Shown here in pieces: positions 26,628 to 34,397 of a DNA stretch of 64,000 nt. Numbering within the stretch: position 1 is the first letter of the stretch; every line of letters begins with the position of its first letter. The stretch covers positions 930,001 to 994,000 of the forward strand of contig NZ_CP030053.1 of assembly GCF_004114955.1 (NCBI RefSeq), written 5' to 3'. The position numbers were made by a program, and so were the translations under genes. The notes beneath the pieces are model-generated. The model saw only the letters and a list, made by a program, of their open reading frames with translations, was not told where the DNA came from and ran no database searches. This DNA is from Bradyrhizobium guangzhouense. Lineage in GTDB: Bacteria; Pseudomonadota; Alphaproteobacteria; Rhizobiales; Xanthobacteraceae.

Positions 26628-29162
26628 TCAGCCGGTTGCGTCGCGCCGATCTTCGGCCGCCTGGAATGGCGGCGTGATCGGGTTGACCGGCACGTTCCAG
26701 ATCTCCTCGGCATATTCGCGGATGGTGCGGTCGGACGAGAACCACGCCATGCGTGCGACGTTGAGGATCGAGGCTCTCGTCCAGGCGGGCGAGACCAGCC
26801 AGCGCGCATCGACCGCGCGCTGCGCCTCATAATAGGAATCGAAATCGGCGCTGACCATGTAATGGTCGAGATAGCGCAGCGCATGCGCGATCGATTCGAA
26901 GCGGCCGGGATCACCGGGCGAGAACTCGCCGGCGCCGATCGCGTTGATGGCGCGCTGCAGCTTCGGCGAATTGCGAATTACGTCGGAGGCATCGAGGCCC
27001 TGCTTGCGGCGGATCATGACATCACCGGCTTCCATGCCGAAGATCGCGATGTTCTCCACGCCGACCTGGTCGCGGATCTCGATATTGGCGCCGTCAAGCG
27101 TGCCGATGGTGATGGCGCCGTTGAGCGCCAGCTTCATGTTGCCGGTGCCGGAAGCTTCCATGCCGGCGGTCGAGATCTGCTCGGACAGGTCGGCCGCGGG
27201 AATGATCACTTCTGCGAGGCTGACATTGTAGTCCGGCAGGAAGACGACCTTCAGCTTGCCGCCGATGGCGGGATCATTGTTGACGATTTCGGCGACGTCG
27301 TTGATCAGCTTGATGATCAGTTTTGCGTAGCGGTAGCTCGCCGCCGCCTTGCCCGCGAAGATCTTGACCCGCGGCACCCAATTGCCGTCGGGATCGTCCT
27401 TGATCGACTGGTACAGCGCGACCGTCTCGATGATGTTGAGGAGCTGGCGCTTGTATTCGTGGATGCGCTTGATCTGCACGTCGAACAAAGCGGTCGGGTC
27501 CACCTTGATGCCGAGCCGCTCGCCGATCAGGCGGGCCAGCGCCGTCTTGTTGTGCAGCTTGACGCCGCGGAATTTCTTCTGGAATTCGGCGTCGCTGGCG
27601 CGCGCCTCGATCAGCGACAGCTGGGTCGGATCGTCGAGAACCGCCTCGCCGCAGGTCTCGCGCAAGAGGTCGGTGAGCTTCGGGTTCGCCAGCATCAGCC
27701 AGCGGCGGAAGGTGATGCCGTTGGTCTTGTTGGTGATGCGGCCGGGATAGAGATGGTTGAGATCGTGAAATACGGTCTCGCGCATCAGGTCCGAATGCAT
27801 CGCCGAGACGCCGTTGATGCGGTGCGAGCCGACGAAGGCGAGCTGGCCCATGCGGACACGGCGGCCGCTCTTCTCGTCGATCAGCGAGACCGAGGCACGG
27901 AAATCGATGTCGCCGGGCGCGCGGGCTTCGGCGAGCGCCAGGTGCTGCACGTTGATGCGGTAGATGATCTCGAGATGGCGCGGCAGCAGCCGCTCGAACA
28001 GCTCGACCGGCCAGGTCTCCAGCGCTTCGGGCAGCAACGTGTGATTGGTGTAGGACAGCGTCGCGACGGTGATCTTCCAGGCCTCGTCCCAACGGAAATT
28101 ATGGAGGTCGACGAGGATGCGCATCAGCTCGGTGACGGCAAGGCTCGGATGCGTGTCGTTGAGCTGCACCGCGACCTTGGACGACAGGCTGCGCAGCTGG
28201 CCATCCGAGGCGAGGTGCCGCTTGATCAGGTCCTGCAGCGAGGCCGAGACGAAGAAGTATTCCTGGCGCAGCCGCAGCTCGCGGCCCGCCGGGCTTTCGT
28301 CGTTCGGATAGAGGAATTTGCAGATCGCTTCGGCGCGCGATTGCTCGGCGCTGGCGCTGACATAGTCGCCCATGTTGAAGGCATCGAGCTTGAGCGGATC
28401 GGGCGAACGCGCCGACCATAGCCGCAGCGCGTTGACGTGCTGGCCGCGCCAGCCGACGATCGGCGTGTCATATGCAATGGCTTGCACTGTCTCACCCGGG
28501 TGCCAGATCGCGCGATCGCGGCCCTTGTCGTCGACATGCTCGACGCCGCCGCCGAAATTGACGTCGTAGATCACTTCCGGCCGCTGCAGTTCCCAGGGAT
28601 TGCCGAAGCCGAGCCATTCATCCGGATATTCCTGCTGCCAGCCCTGATTGATGATCTGGCGGAACAGGCCGTAATCGTAGCGGATGCCGTAGCCGATCGC
28701 GGGAATCGACAGCGTCGCCATGCTCTCCATGAAGCAGGCGGCGAGACGGCCGAGGCCGCCGTTGCCGAGCGCCGCATCCGGCTCGCATTTGCGCAGCTCG
28801 GGCAGCGACACCCCGAGATCGCCGAGCGCGACCTCGAAGATCTTCAAGAGCCCCATGTTGTTGAGCGCGTCGGTGAAGAGGCGGCCGATCAGGAATTCGA
28901 GCGAGAGATAATACACGCGCTTGCGGCCCGCATCGTAGCTGCGCTTCTCGGCAGAGAGCCAGCGATGCACGATGCGGTCGCGCAGCGCCAGCGCCGCGGC
29001 CTGGTACCAGTCGTGCCTGGTCGCCATGCCCGCGTCCTTGCCGATGGCAAGGCGCAGCTTCGCCAGGATCGCACCCTTGATCTCCGCCAGCGCGAGCTCG
29101 TCGATGGGCTGACCGGGGGCGGGGAAATTTGGCTGGAACGATTGATCTTGCAAGGCCGTCAC
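26628..29162 (-). CDS. glgP: Glycogen/starch/alpha-glucan phosphorylase
   Basis: 844 residues from GTG 29162 (VTALQDQSFQPNFPAPGQ). It releases glucose-1-phosphate from alpha-1,4-glucans using pyridoxal phosphate. Landmarks are DAALGNGGLGRLAACFMES, QLNDTHPSLAVTELMR, IHEYKRQLLNI and the PLP-lysine segment EASGTGNMKLALNG. Length matches bacterial GlgP (~815-845). The start is uncertain: an in-frame GTG at 29240 gives 26 more residues with no family match, and the GTG used has AGGA only one base away. No other glg gene is in the window. Confidence 0.93.
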   Translation of the reverse strand: MTALQDQSFQPNFPAPGQPIDELALAEIKGAILAKLRLAIGKDAGMATRHDWYQAAALALRDRIVHRWLSAEKRSYDAGRKRVYYLSLEFLIGRLFTDALNNMGLLKIFEVALGDLGVSLPELRKCEPDAALGNGGLGRLAACFMESMATLSIPAIGYGIRYDYGLFRQIINQGWQQEYPDEWLGFGNPWELQRPEVIYDVNFGGGVEHVDDKGRDRAIWHPGETVQAIAYDTPIVGWRGQHVNALRLWSARSPDPLKLDAFNMGDYVSASAEQSRAEAICKFLYPNDESPAGRELRLRQEYFFVSASLQDLIKRHLASDGQLRSLSSKVAVQLNDTHPSLAVTELMRILVDLHNFRWDEAWKITVATLSYTNHTLLPEALETWPVELFERLLPRHLEIIYRINVQHLALAEARAPGDIDFRASVSLIDEKSGRRVRMGQLAFVGSHRINGVSAMHSDLMRETVFHDLNHLYPGRITNKTNGITFRRWLMLANPKLTDLLRETCGEAVLDDPTQLSLIEARASDAEFQKKFRGVKLHNKTALARLIGERLGIKVDPTALFDVQIKRIHEYKRQLLNIIETVALYQSIKDDPDGNWVPRVKIFAGKAAASYRYAKLIIKLINDVAEIVNNDPAIGGKLKVVFLPDYNVSLAEVIIPAADLSEQISTAGMEASGTGNMKLALNGAITIGTLDGANIEIRDQVGVENIAIFGMEAGDVMIRRKQGLDASDVIRNSPKLQRAINAIGAGEFSPGDPGRFESIAHALRYLDHYMVSADFDSYYEAQRAVDARWLVSPAWTRASILNVARMAWFSSDRTIREYAEEIWNVPVNPITPPFQAAEDRRDATG

Positions 29163-29361
29163 TTCCTGGTCGACAGAAACACCACTAAACCCTACGCAAC
29201 TTGCCGATTTGCCGGAACCATGACTGGCGCGGCAGTGCACTGCGCTGGCGTAAAATTATGCAAGGAACGGGCCGCTTTGGGAACCCGGTCCAGCACGGAG
29301 AAACGCCGATTTGGTGCTAGAGTGGGCGCAGATTCAGCCATCACTGTGGAGGAGACGCCCC

Positions 29362-29601
29362 ATGAGACTGCTGATGCGACTGCTGATCGAAATCGCCGCT
29401 GCGGCGCTTCTCGTCATCTGCATCGCCGGTTCGAGCGCCGCCTTTGCCGCCGGCAAGCGTAGCGCCGACGGCCTCAGCTGCGGCTTCTCCCTCCCGCAGA
29501 ACGCCACGCCAGCGCAGCGCTGCGCCGCCATCAAGCGCCAATGCGGCGGCAAGTTTTACGCAAGCGCGTGCGGGGACAAGTTGATGTCGGCGGCGAATTG
29601 A
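29362..29601 (+). CDS. Small exported cysteine-containing protein
   Basis: 79 residues: a hydrophobic signal peptide (MRLLMRLLIEIAAAALLVIC) then about 50 residues with four cysteines (GLSCGFSL, AQRCAAIK, RQCGGKF, SACGDKL). GGAGGAG at 29349-29355 precedes the ATG. Two disulphides in the periplasm are likely. No family recognised. The downstream 25 bases lead straight into GIY-YIG element A. Confidence 0.65.
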   Translation: MRLLMRLLIEIAAAALLVICIAGSSAAFAAGKRSADGLSCGFSLPQNATPAQRCAAIKRQCGGKFYASACGDKLMSAAN

Positions 29602-29625
29602 GGCGAGGCGGCGCAACACCGCTCG

Positions 29626-30027
29626 TGTCGTCCCGGCGAAGGCCGGGACCCATAACCACCGCTGTCACAGAAGATGCGAGAGATCGAGCCAATCCGGATT
29701 TTCCTGCTCGATCAGGCGAATCTTCCAATCACGCTGCCATTCCTTCAGCGCTTTCTCGCGAGCGATCGCTTCGGACGGCGATGCGTAAGTCTCGACGTAG
29801 ACCAGCCGTGTCACGCCGTACTTCTTTACGAACTTCGAACCGCGTCCAGAGCGATGCAAAGTAAGCCGATTGCCAAGGTCGTTGCAGACACCGATGTATA
29901 GCGTGCCATAGCGTCGGCTCGCGAGGATGTAGACGTAGTAGGCGGCTGGTGCATTCATTGCTGGGCACTCATTTCCGAAAACGTCCGGCAGCGGTGGTTA
30001 TGGGTCCCGGCCTTCGCCGGGACGACA
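29626..30027. mobile_element. GIY-YIG element A (gene bounded by 39-bp perfect inverted repeats)
   Basis: A 402-bp unit. The arms are 29626-29664 and 29989-30027 and are exact reverse complements over 39 bases. Each arm contains a hairpin (gtcccggc-gaag-gccgggac) and a tail (ccataaccaccgctg). The arms enclose a single GIY-YIG nuclease gene whose stop codon begins at the first base after the left arm. No target-site duplication is obvious in the flanks. The same hairpin, without a gene, forms the doublet at 52061-52181. Mobility is inferred from architecture only. Confidence 0.75.
29665..29958 (-). CDS. GIY-YIG nuclease-domain protein (UPF0213/YhbQ-like), element A
   Basis: 97 residues, a minimal GIY-YIG domain. 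The core is YYVYILASRRYGTLYIGV (the two tyrosine-containing strands), a conserved Arg in LGNRLTLHR, and the catalytic Glu region in PSEAIAREKALKEWQRDWK. Such stand-alone domains cut or nick DNA in known relatives, often at branched structures; activity here is untested. The gene fills the space between the inverted repeats, with about 30 bases between its start and the right arm. About half its residues match the protein at 61818 by eye. Confidence 0.88.
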   Translation of the reverse strand: MNAPAAYYVYILASRRYGTLYIGVCNDLGNRLTLHRSGRGSKFVKKYGVTRLVYVETYASPSEAIAREKALKEWQRDWKIRLIEQENPDWLDLSHLL

Positions 30028-30141
30028 TTGTGAACCCATCAGAACAAATTAAGAACACTTTAGCAAGTCTTTGATATATCATTGTGATTCGGCGCATTGC
30101 CGACACAATATCTAGGGTCTGACTTCAGTCGCGAGGACTAC

Positions 30142-30573
30142 ATGTCCACCATTGCCTTCGATCAATTTGCCCTCACCCGGATCGCCGATTTCGCGCGGTC
30201 GCTGTCGCGGCTGCATCAGGCGGCGCGGCGCCATGCTGTCGACGACGACCAGTTCGACCGCGAGTTCAACACGGTGTGCCAGTCGATCTGGGGTTACACC
30301 ATCGACGACATCAGCGATGATCTGTTCGCGCCCGAGGACCATCATTTCCTCGACACCTTGGACGAAGCGCATGCGCGCATCTTCGCGGCCGAGCAGGGCT
30401 ATGACCTCGTCGGCGAGGCCGGCATGCTGACCGATTGGTGGGGCTTCTGCTGGATGATCCTGGCCGAGAAGCGCGGATTGCTCACCGCCGAAAACCGCGC
30501 GGCTGCGCGCGCGGCGATCGAGGAGAAATATCTGGCCGCGCCGAATGTGATCGGGGTGATTATCGGGCGATAG
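30142..30573 (+). CDS. Hypothetical cytosolic protein
   Basis: 143 residues from ATG 30142 (MSTIAFDQFALTRIADFAR). It is acidic, mostly helical in pattern, and contains WGYTIDDISDDLFAPEDHHF and AGMLTDWWGFCWMILAEKRG. No signal peptide, membrane segment or nucleotide-binding motif is visible. Codon use is typical of the genome. It lies alone between GIY-YIG element A and a hairpin doublet. I cannot assign a family. Confidence 0.65.
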   Translation: MSTIAFDQFALTRIADFARSLSRLHQAARRHAVDDDQFDREFNTVCQSIWGYTIDDISDDLFAPEDHHFLDTLDEAHARIFAAEQGYDLVGEAGMLTDWWGFCWMILAEKRGLLTAENRAAARAAIEEKYLAAPNVIGVIIGR

Positions 30574-30586
30574 CGCGGCAACCTCC

Positions 30587-30672
30587 GTCATTGCGAGGAG
30601 CTCTTGCGACGAAGCAATCCAGACTGCCTCCGCAGAGGCATTTCTGGATTGCTTCGCTACGCTCGCAATGAC
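30587..30672. repeat. Hairpin doublet, GTCATTGCGAG subfamily
   Basis: An 86-bp inverted doublet. The left arm is GTCATTGCGAGGAGC...GAAGCAATCCAGA; the right arm, read in reverse complement, is GTCATTGCGAGCGTAGCGAA with the same GCAATCCAGA tail. It shares the outer GTCAT and ATCCAG with the GC-rich doublets at 33013, 42041, 46996 and 60259 but has its own stem sequence. Confidence 0.85.
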
Positions 30673-30692
30673 GACTTGGCTACACGCCGGGT

Positions 30693-31514
30693 CTAATCCA
30701 AGCCCGCACGCTTTGCGGACTTCGCCGTGGCCTTCGGCACGGCCGTCACGTCAGGCAGCGTCTCGCGCACGATCTCGGCGGCCGGGGCATCGGCCGCCAC
30801 CGTCTCTGCGCGCACCGGGGCCACCTTCATCTCGCCCAGCCGGGCGCGGACTTGTGCGGTGAGGCCGGGATAGGACGCAACGGGGGTGAACTCCGCGGTC
30901 TGCTCCTGGCCGAGGCGGACGCCGGTATAGGCGACGAGCCCGTCGCTGGTGGCGATGACGTCGCCGGCCTTCAGCGAACCATCGAGCGTCAGGTCGACCG
31001 GTGCGAGCCCGGCCGGCTCGCGGCCGTTGCAGGTGCAGTCCGCGCGCAGCGCCTTGCGGTAGGCGAACGCATTCTCGCTGTCGGCGTAGCGCTCGCCGGC
31101 CTGACTATAGGCGCCGTCGATCGAGGATCCGAAAAACACCTTTGTCGCACTGGCGGGGCAGAAGGCCTGACACATCTGCGCCGGCGAAGCGAGGCCGCGC
31201 ATCAGCGGAAAATATTTGCCGTCGCAGCTGCGCACGCAGAACGCCGGGCCGGAGCCGCCGGCTGCCGCCGTGCGGGTCGGCGGCACATATTGGGGCTGGC
31301 CCTGGTTCTGCTGACTGGCGAAGGGATCGACGAAAGAGCTCGCCTGCGGCGGCACATCGCGCTGGGGGCGCTGCTGCTGCAGACCGCCGAAGAAGAAGTC
31401 GAACAGGCCTTCGGCTGAAACCGGGGCCGGGGCCGCAAGCAGCGGGCTTGCGAGAGTGGCGGCCACAAGCATCGCGCGACGCCGCCGGCGCGCATGGGAC
31501 ACGATGGTACGCAA
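30693..31514 (-). CDS. Exported DUF2865-domain protein
   Basis: 273 residues: an Arg-rich start and signal peptide (cleaved near VSAEG), a Gln/Pro-rich low-complexity segment (FFGGLQQQRPQRDVPPQ), then the DUF2865 core with FCVRSCDGKYFPLMRG, CQAFCPASATKVFFGSSID and DCTCNGREPAG. The conserved cysteines suggest disulphides in the periplasm. The C-terminal ~60 residues are Ala/Val/Lys-rich. DUF2865 is of unknown function and typical of Bradyrhizobium relatives. It is separated from pyrE by 110 bases on the same strand. Confidence 0.85.
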   Translation of the reverse strand: MRTIVSHARRRRRAMLVAATLASPLLAAPAPVSAEGLFDFFFGGLQQQRPQRDVPPQASSFVDPFASQQNQGQPQYVPPTRTAAAGGSGPAFCVRSCDGKYFPLMRGLASPAQMCQAFCPASATKVFFGSSIDGAYSQAGERYADSENAFAYRKALRADCTCNGREPAGLAPVDLTLDGSLKAGDVIATSDGLVAYTGVRLGQEQTAEFTPVASYPGLTAQVRARLGEMKVAPVRAETVAADAPAAEIVRETLPDVTAVPKATAKSAKRAGLD

Positions 31515-31624
31515 CGCTTACTCCACCCGACGCTATTGAACCGGCCGGGACCGTCAGGTCTCAGCACATGATTCACCATAAAGCGGGATGGTAAATGAGC
31601 GGTTGAAGGGGGCGCCGCGCGCCC

Positions 31625-32188
31625 TTACGCCTTCAAGAATTCCGACGCCTTGTACAGCGAGCGGAACGGCAGGCCGGCCGCGCCGAACGTGTCGGTGGCA
31701 CCTTCCTCGCGGTCGACCATGGTCAGCACCAGCACGACTTCGGCGCCGGTCTCGCGCACGGATTCCACGGCCTTCATGGCCGAGCTGCCCGTCGTGGTGA
31801 CGTCCTCGACGATGACGACGCGCTTGCCGGCGAGCGTCTCGCCCTTGGGCAAGCCCTCGATCGCGAGCCTGGCGCCATGCTCCTTCGGCTTCTTGCGCAC
31901 GAAGAAGGCCGCGATCGGATGCCCCTTGATCCAGGAGATCTGCGCCAGCGCACCGGCGAGCGGCACCGCGCCCATCTCGAGTCCGCCGATGAAATCGAGA
32001 TTGTCGTCCTTCAGCGTCTCGTAAGTCAGTTCGGCGAGCAGCGTCGCGCCCTCGGGATCGAGCATGGTCGGCTTGAGGTTGAAATAGAAATCGCTCTTGC
32101 GGCCCGACGCGAGCGTCACCTCGCCGCGCCCGAAGGAGCGGCGGCGGATGATTTCGAACAGGCGGGCGCGGGAGGCAGATTTCGACAC
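31625..32188 (-). CDS. pyrE: Orotate phosphoribosyltransferase
   Basis: 187 residues from GTG 32188 ([19 protein letters not shown]). It forms OMP from orotate and PRPP in pyrimidine synthesis. The PRPP-binding motif is [15 protein letters not shown], and the substrate region has [17 protein letters not shown] and [11 protein letters not shown]. Length matches the short bacterial PyrE. The reading frame runs much further upstream (to 32902) but that part overlaps the divergent GST gene antisense and lacks family match. AGGGAC lies just upstream of the GTG. Confidence 0.93.
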   Translation of the reverse strand: MSKSASRARLFEIIRRRSFGRGEVTLASGRKSDFYFNLKPTMLDPEGATLLAELTYETLKDDNLDFIGGLEMGAVPLAGALAQISWIKGHPIAAFFVRKKPKEHGARLAIEGLPKGETLAGKRVVIVEDVTTTGSSAMKAVESVRETGAEVVLVLTMVDREEGATDTFGAAGLPFRSLYKASEFLKA

Positions 32189-32374
32189 GGCGGTCCCTCG
32201 AAAGGCGTTTTGAGAGGTGGCGGAATTTATCCGCGACCGCCGCGACATTCCAGTGGGGGTGTCCACCGTCAACAGGGATCGGCCATTCCGCTCCGCCGGT
32301 TGTGGGGCTGCAACCTTCTGGAGTAGGTGGATGCCCGAAAGGCCAAGCAAGAAACTGGGCGAGGAAATAGGCAA

Positions 32375-33001
32375 ATGACCATCGAGCTGCACACCTGGAA
32401 CACGCCGAACGGCCGCAAAATCTCGGTTGCGCTGGAGGAAATGGGACTGCCCTACAAGGTGGTTCCGGTGAACATCACCAAGGGCGAGCAGATGGCGCCC
32501 GGGTTCCTCAAACTGTCCCCGAACAACAAGATCCCCGCGATCCTCGACCCCGAGGGGCCCGACGGCAAACCGGTCGGCGTCTTCGAATCCGGCGCCATCC
32601 TGCTCTATCTCGGCGAAAAGACCGGCAAATTCCTGCCGAAATCGCTGGGCGAGCGCATTCCGGTCTACGAATGGCTGATGTGGCAGATGGGCGGCTTTGG
32701 CCCGATGCCCGGCCAGGTGCACCATTTCATTGCGCTGGAGAACGAGCAGGACCGCGCCTACGGGCTCAAGCGCTACATGGCCGAGACCCGCCGGCTCTAC
32801 GGCGTGCTCGATCGCCGCCTGGAGGGCCGCGAGTTCGTCGCCGGCGACCTCTCGGTCGCCGATTTCGCCATTCTCGGCTGGGCCTGGCGCCATCCCCGCC
32901 ACAAGGTGGATCTGGCCGACTTCCCCAACGTCAAGCGCTGGTACGAGGCGCTGATGGCCCGCCCGGCCGTGAAGCGGGGTATGGACGCGAAGCTGGATTG
33001 A
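32375..33001 (+). CDS. Glutathione S-transferase, YfcG/nu-class-like
   Basis: 208 residues. The N-terminal thioredoxin-like domain begins [24 protein letters not shown], where T-x-N (TPN) replaces the usual Cys/Ser, as in YfcG-type disulphide oxidoreductases. It continues with [12 protein letters not shown] and [16 protein letters not shown] (glutathione gamma-glutamyl contact). The C-terminal helical domain contains [16 protein letters not shown]. Probable role: glutathione-dependent disulphide or peroxide reduction. It is divergent from pyrE. A hairpin doublet follows 11 bases after the stop. Confidence 0.9.
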   Translation: MTIELHTWNTPNGRKISVALEEMGLPYKVVPVNITKGEQMAPGFLKLSPNNKIPAILDPEGPDGKPVGVFESGAILLYLGEKTGKFLPKSLGERIPVYEWLMWQMGGFGPMPGQVHHFIALENEQDRAYGLKRYMAETRRLYGVLDRRLEGREFVAGDLSVADFAILGWAWRHPRHKVDLADFPNVKRWYEALMARPAVKRGMDAKLD

Positions 33002-33012
33002 TCGGGGAAGGT

Positions 33013-33112
33013 GTCATCGCCCGCGAAAGCGGGCGATCCAGTACGCCGCGGCAGCTCGATTCTGGCCGCGCTGCCTCGGATTGCTGGATGCCCCGCCTTC
33101 GCGGGGCATGAC
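33013..33112. repeat. Hairpin doublet, GC-rich subfamily
   Basis: 100 bp. Left arm: GTCAT, stem CGCCCGC-gaaa-GCGGGCG, then ATCCAGTACGC. Right arm (reverse complement): GTCAT, stem GCCCCGC-gaag-GCGGGGC, then ATCCAGCAATC. The two stems differ but each pairs perfectly. It lies between the convergent GST and LysE genes. Confidence 0.9.
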
Positions 33113-33120
33113 AGCCTTCC

Positions 33121-33756
33121 TCACACCTTCTTCGCTTCCACCGCCATCCGCACCGCAAGTCCCGCCAGTACGGTGCCCATCAGCCAGCGCTGCACCAGCA
33201 TCCAACTCGGCCGGCTGGCCAGGAACAGCGCGATCGATCCGGCCGCGAGCGCGATCATCGCATTGACGCTGACGCTGATTACGATCTGGATCGCGCCCAG
33301 AACCACCGACTGCATCAGCACGCTGCCGGCCATGGGATCGATGAACTGCGGCAGCAGTGCGAGATACAGCATCGCGATCTTCGGATTGAGCAGATTGGTG
33401 ACGAGCCCCATCGTGAACAATTTGGGCGGGCCGTCGATCGCGAGCTTCCTGACCTGGAACGGCGAGCGGCCGCCCGGCTTCACCGCCTGCCAGGCCAGCC
33501 AGAGCATGTAGCCGGCGCCGGCAAAGCGCAGCGCGTCGTAGGCGAAGGGAATTGCGAGCAGCAGTGCCGTGATGCCGAACGCCGCACACAGCATGTAGAA
33601 CACAAAACCCAGCGCGACGCCGCCGAGCGAGACGATGCCGGCCGCCGGCCCCTGCGTGATCGAACGCGAGATCAGATAGATCATGTTCGGCCCCGGCGTA
33701 AGCACGAGACCGAGACAGACGAGGGCGAAGCCGAGCAGGGCGGAGGTGTGGGGCAT
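33121..33756 (-). CDS. LysE/RhtB-family amino acid exporter
   Basis: 211 residues with about six membrane segments. The family signature is at the N-terminus: GLVLTPGPNMIYLISRSI, followed by GGVALGFVFYMLCAAFG, and GLVTNLLNPKIAMLYLALLPQF in the middle. These inner-membrane proteins export amino acids or derivatives (Lys, homoserine, Thr, Leu); the substrate here is not predictable. ATG 33756 begins MPHTSALLGFALVCLG. It is convergent with the GST gene across the hairpin doublet. Confidence 0.9.
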   Translation of the reverse strand: MPHTSALLGFALVCLGLVLTPGPNMIYLISRSITQGPAAGIVSLGGVALGFVFYMLCAAFGITALLLAIPFAYDALRFAGAGYMLWLAWQAVKPGGRSPFQVRKLAIDGPPKLFTMGLVTNLLNPKIAMLYLALLPQFIDPMAGSVLMQSVVLGAIQIVISVSVNAMIALAAGSIALFLASRPSWMLVQRWLMGTVLAGLAVRMAVEAKKV

Positions 33757-33847
33757 GGGTGAACCGGTGCGGGAGATGCGCTGGTTCTAATAGGCGGGGA
33801 ACGGCGGGACCATCGCGCAATTGCACGGAGGACAATTCAGTTTGATC

Positions 33848-34387
33848 TTACGCGCCCGCTTGCACCGTGCGGATAAACGCTGCAAAGCGCTCCATTGCCG
33901 AACGTAACGGCTCCGCGAGGGCCGGATCGGCGGCGATGCCATGTTCGTCCCAGGCGCCGCCCAGCAGCGGCAGTGTCACGCAGGCCTCCGTGGCGAGCCG
34001 TGCCGACATCGTCTCCAGCGTCAGCGTCAGGGCGGCCAGCGCGTGCGTTGCGCGCGGCGACGTGTTGATCAGCGCGACGGGCTTGTCAGGGAATTCATGG
34101 CTCCCCACCAGCCAGTCGAGCGCGTTCTTCAAGACGCCCGCGACGCCACGGGCATATTCGGGGCTCGAGATCAGGAGCCCGTCGACGCCACCGATCAGCT
34201 CCCGCATCGCGCGGACAGGCGCGGGTACATCATCGCCATCGAGATCCGGATTGAAGAAAGGCAGGCCGGCGATTCCCTCGAACGGGATGATCTCGACACC
34301 GGCAGGTGCGAGCCGTGCCGCTGCGCGCAGGACTGCGGTATTGCTCGAACCGGCGCGCAGGCTTCCGGAGATGGCTGCGATCTTCAT
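33848..34387 (-). CDS. NAD(P)H-dependent FMN reductase (flavodoxin fold)
   Basis: 179 residues from ATG 34387. The FMN-phosphate loop is GSLRAGSSN (residues ~8-16), and SPEYARGVAGVLKNALDWL is the second flavin contact seen in chromate/azo reductases of this family. Longer frame to 34480 overlaps polA and is not used. It starts 11 bases after the polA stop on the same strand, so it is probably co-transcribed with polA. Physiological electron acceptor unknown; quinone or azo reduction is likely. Confidence 0.9.
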   Translation of the reverse strand: MKIAAISGSLRAGSSNTAVLRAAARLAPAGVEIIPFEGIAGLPFFNPDLDGDDVPAPVRAMRELIGGVDGLLISSPEYARGVAGVLKNALDWLVGSHEFPDKPVALINTSPRATHALAALTLTLETMSARLATEACVTLPLLGGAWDEHGIAADPALAEPLRSAMERFAAFIRTVQAGA

Positions 34388-34397
34388 CGGAAAGCCG

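Noticed and set aside
26382..28421. 679-residue plus-strand frame opposite glgP
   Set aside because: Covers the antisense of glycogen phosphorylase; no recognisable motif and typical shadow composition.
29626..30027. Classical insertion sequence
   Set aside because: No transposase of any DDE, HUH or serine/tyrosine type is encoded and no clear target duplication is seen; the only gene is a GIY-YIG domain protein.
31625..32902. 425-residue reading of the pyrE frame
   Set aside because: The upstream two-fifths is antisense to the GST gene and has no family match. PyrE begins at GTG 32188.
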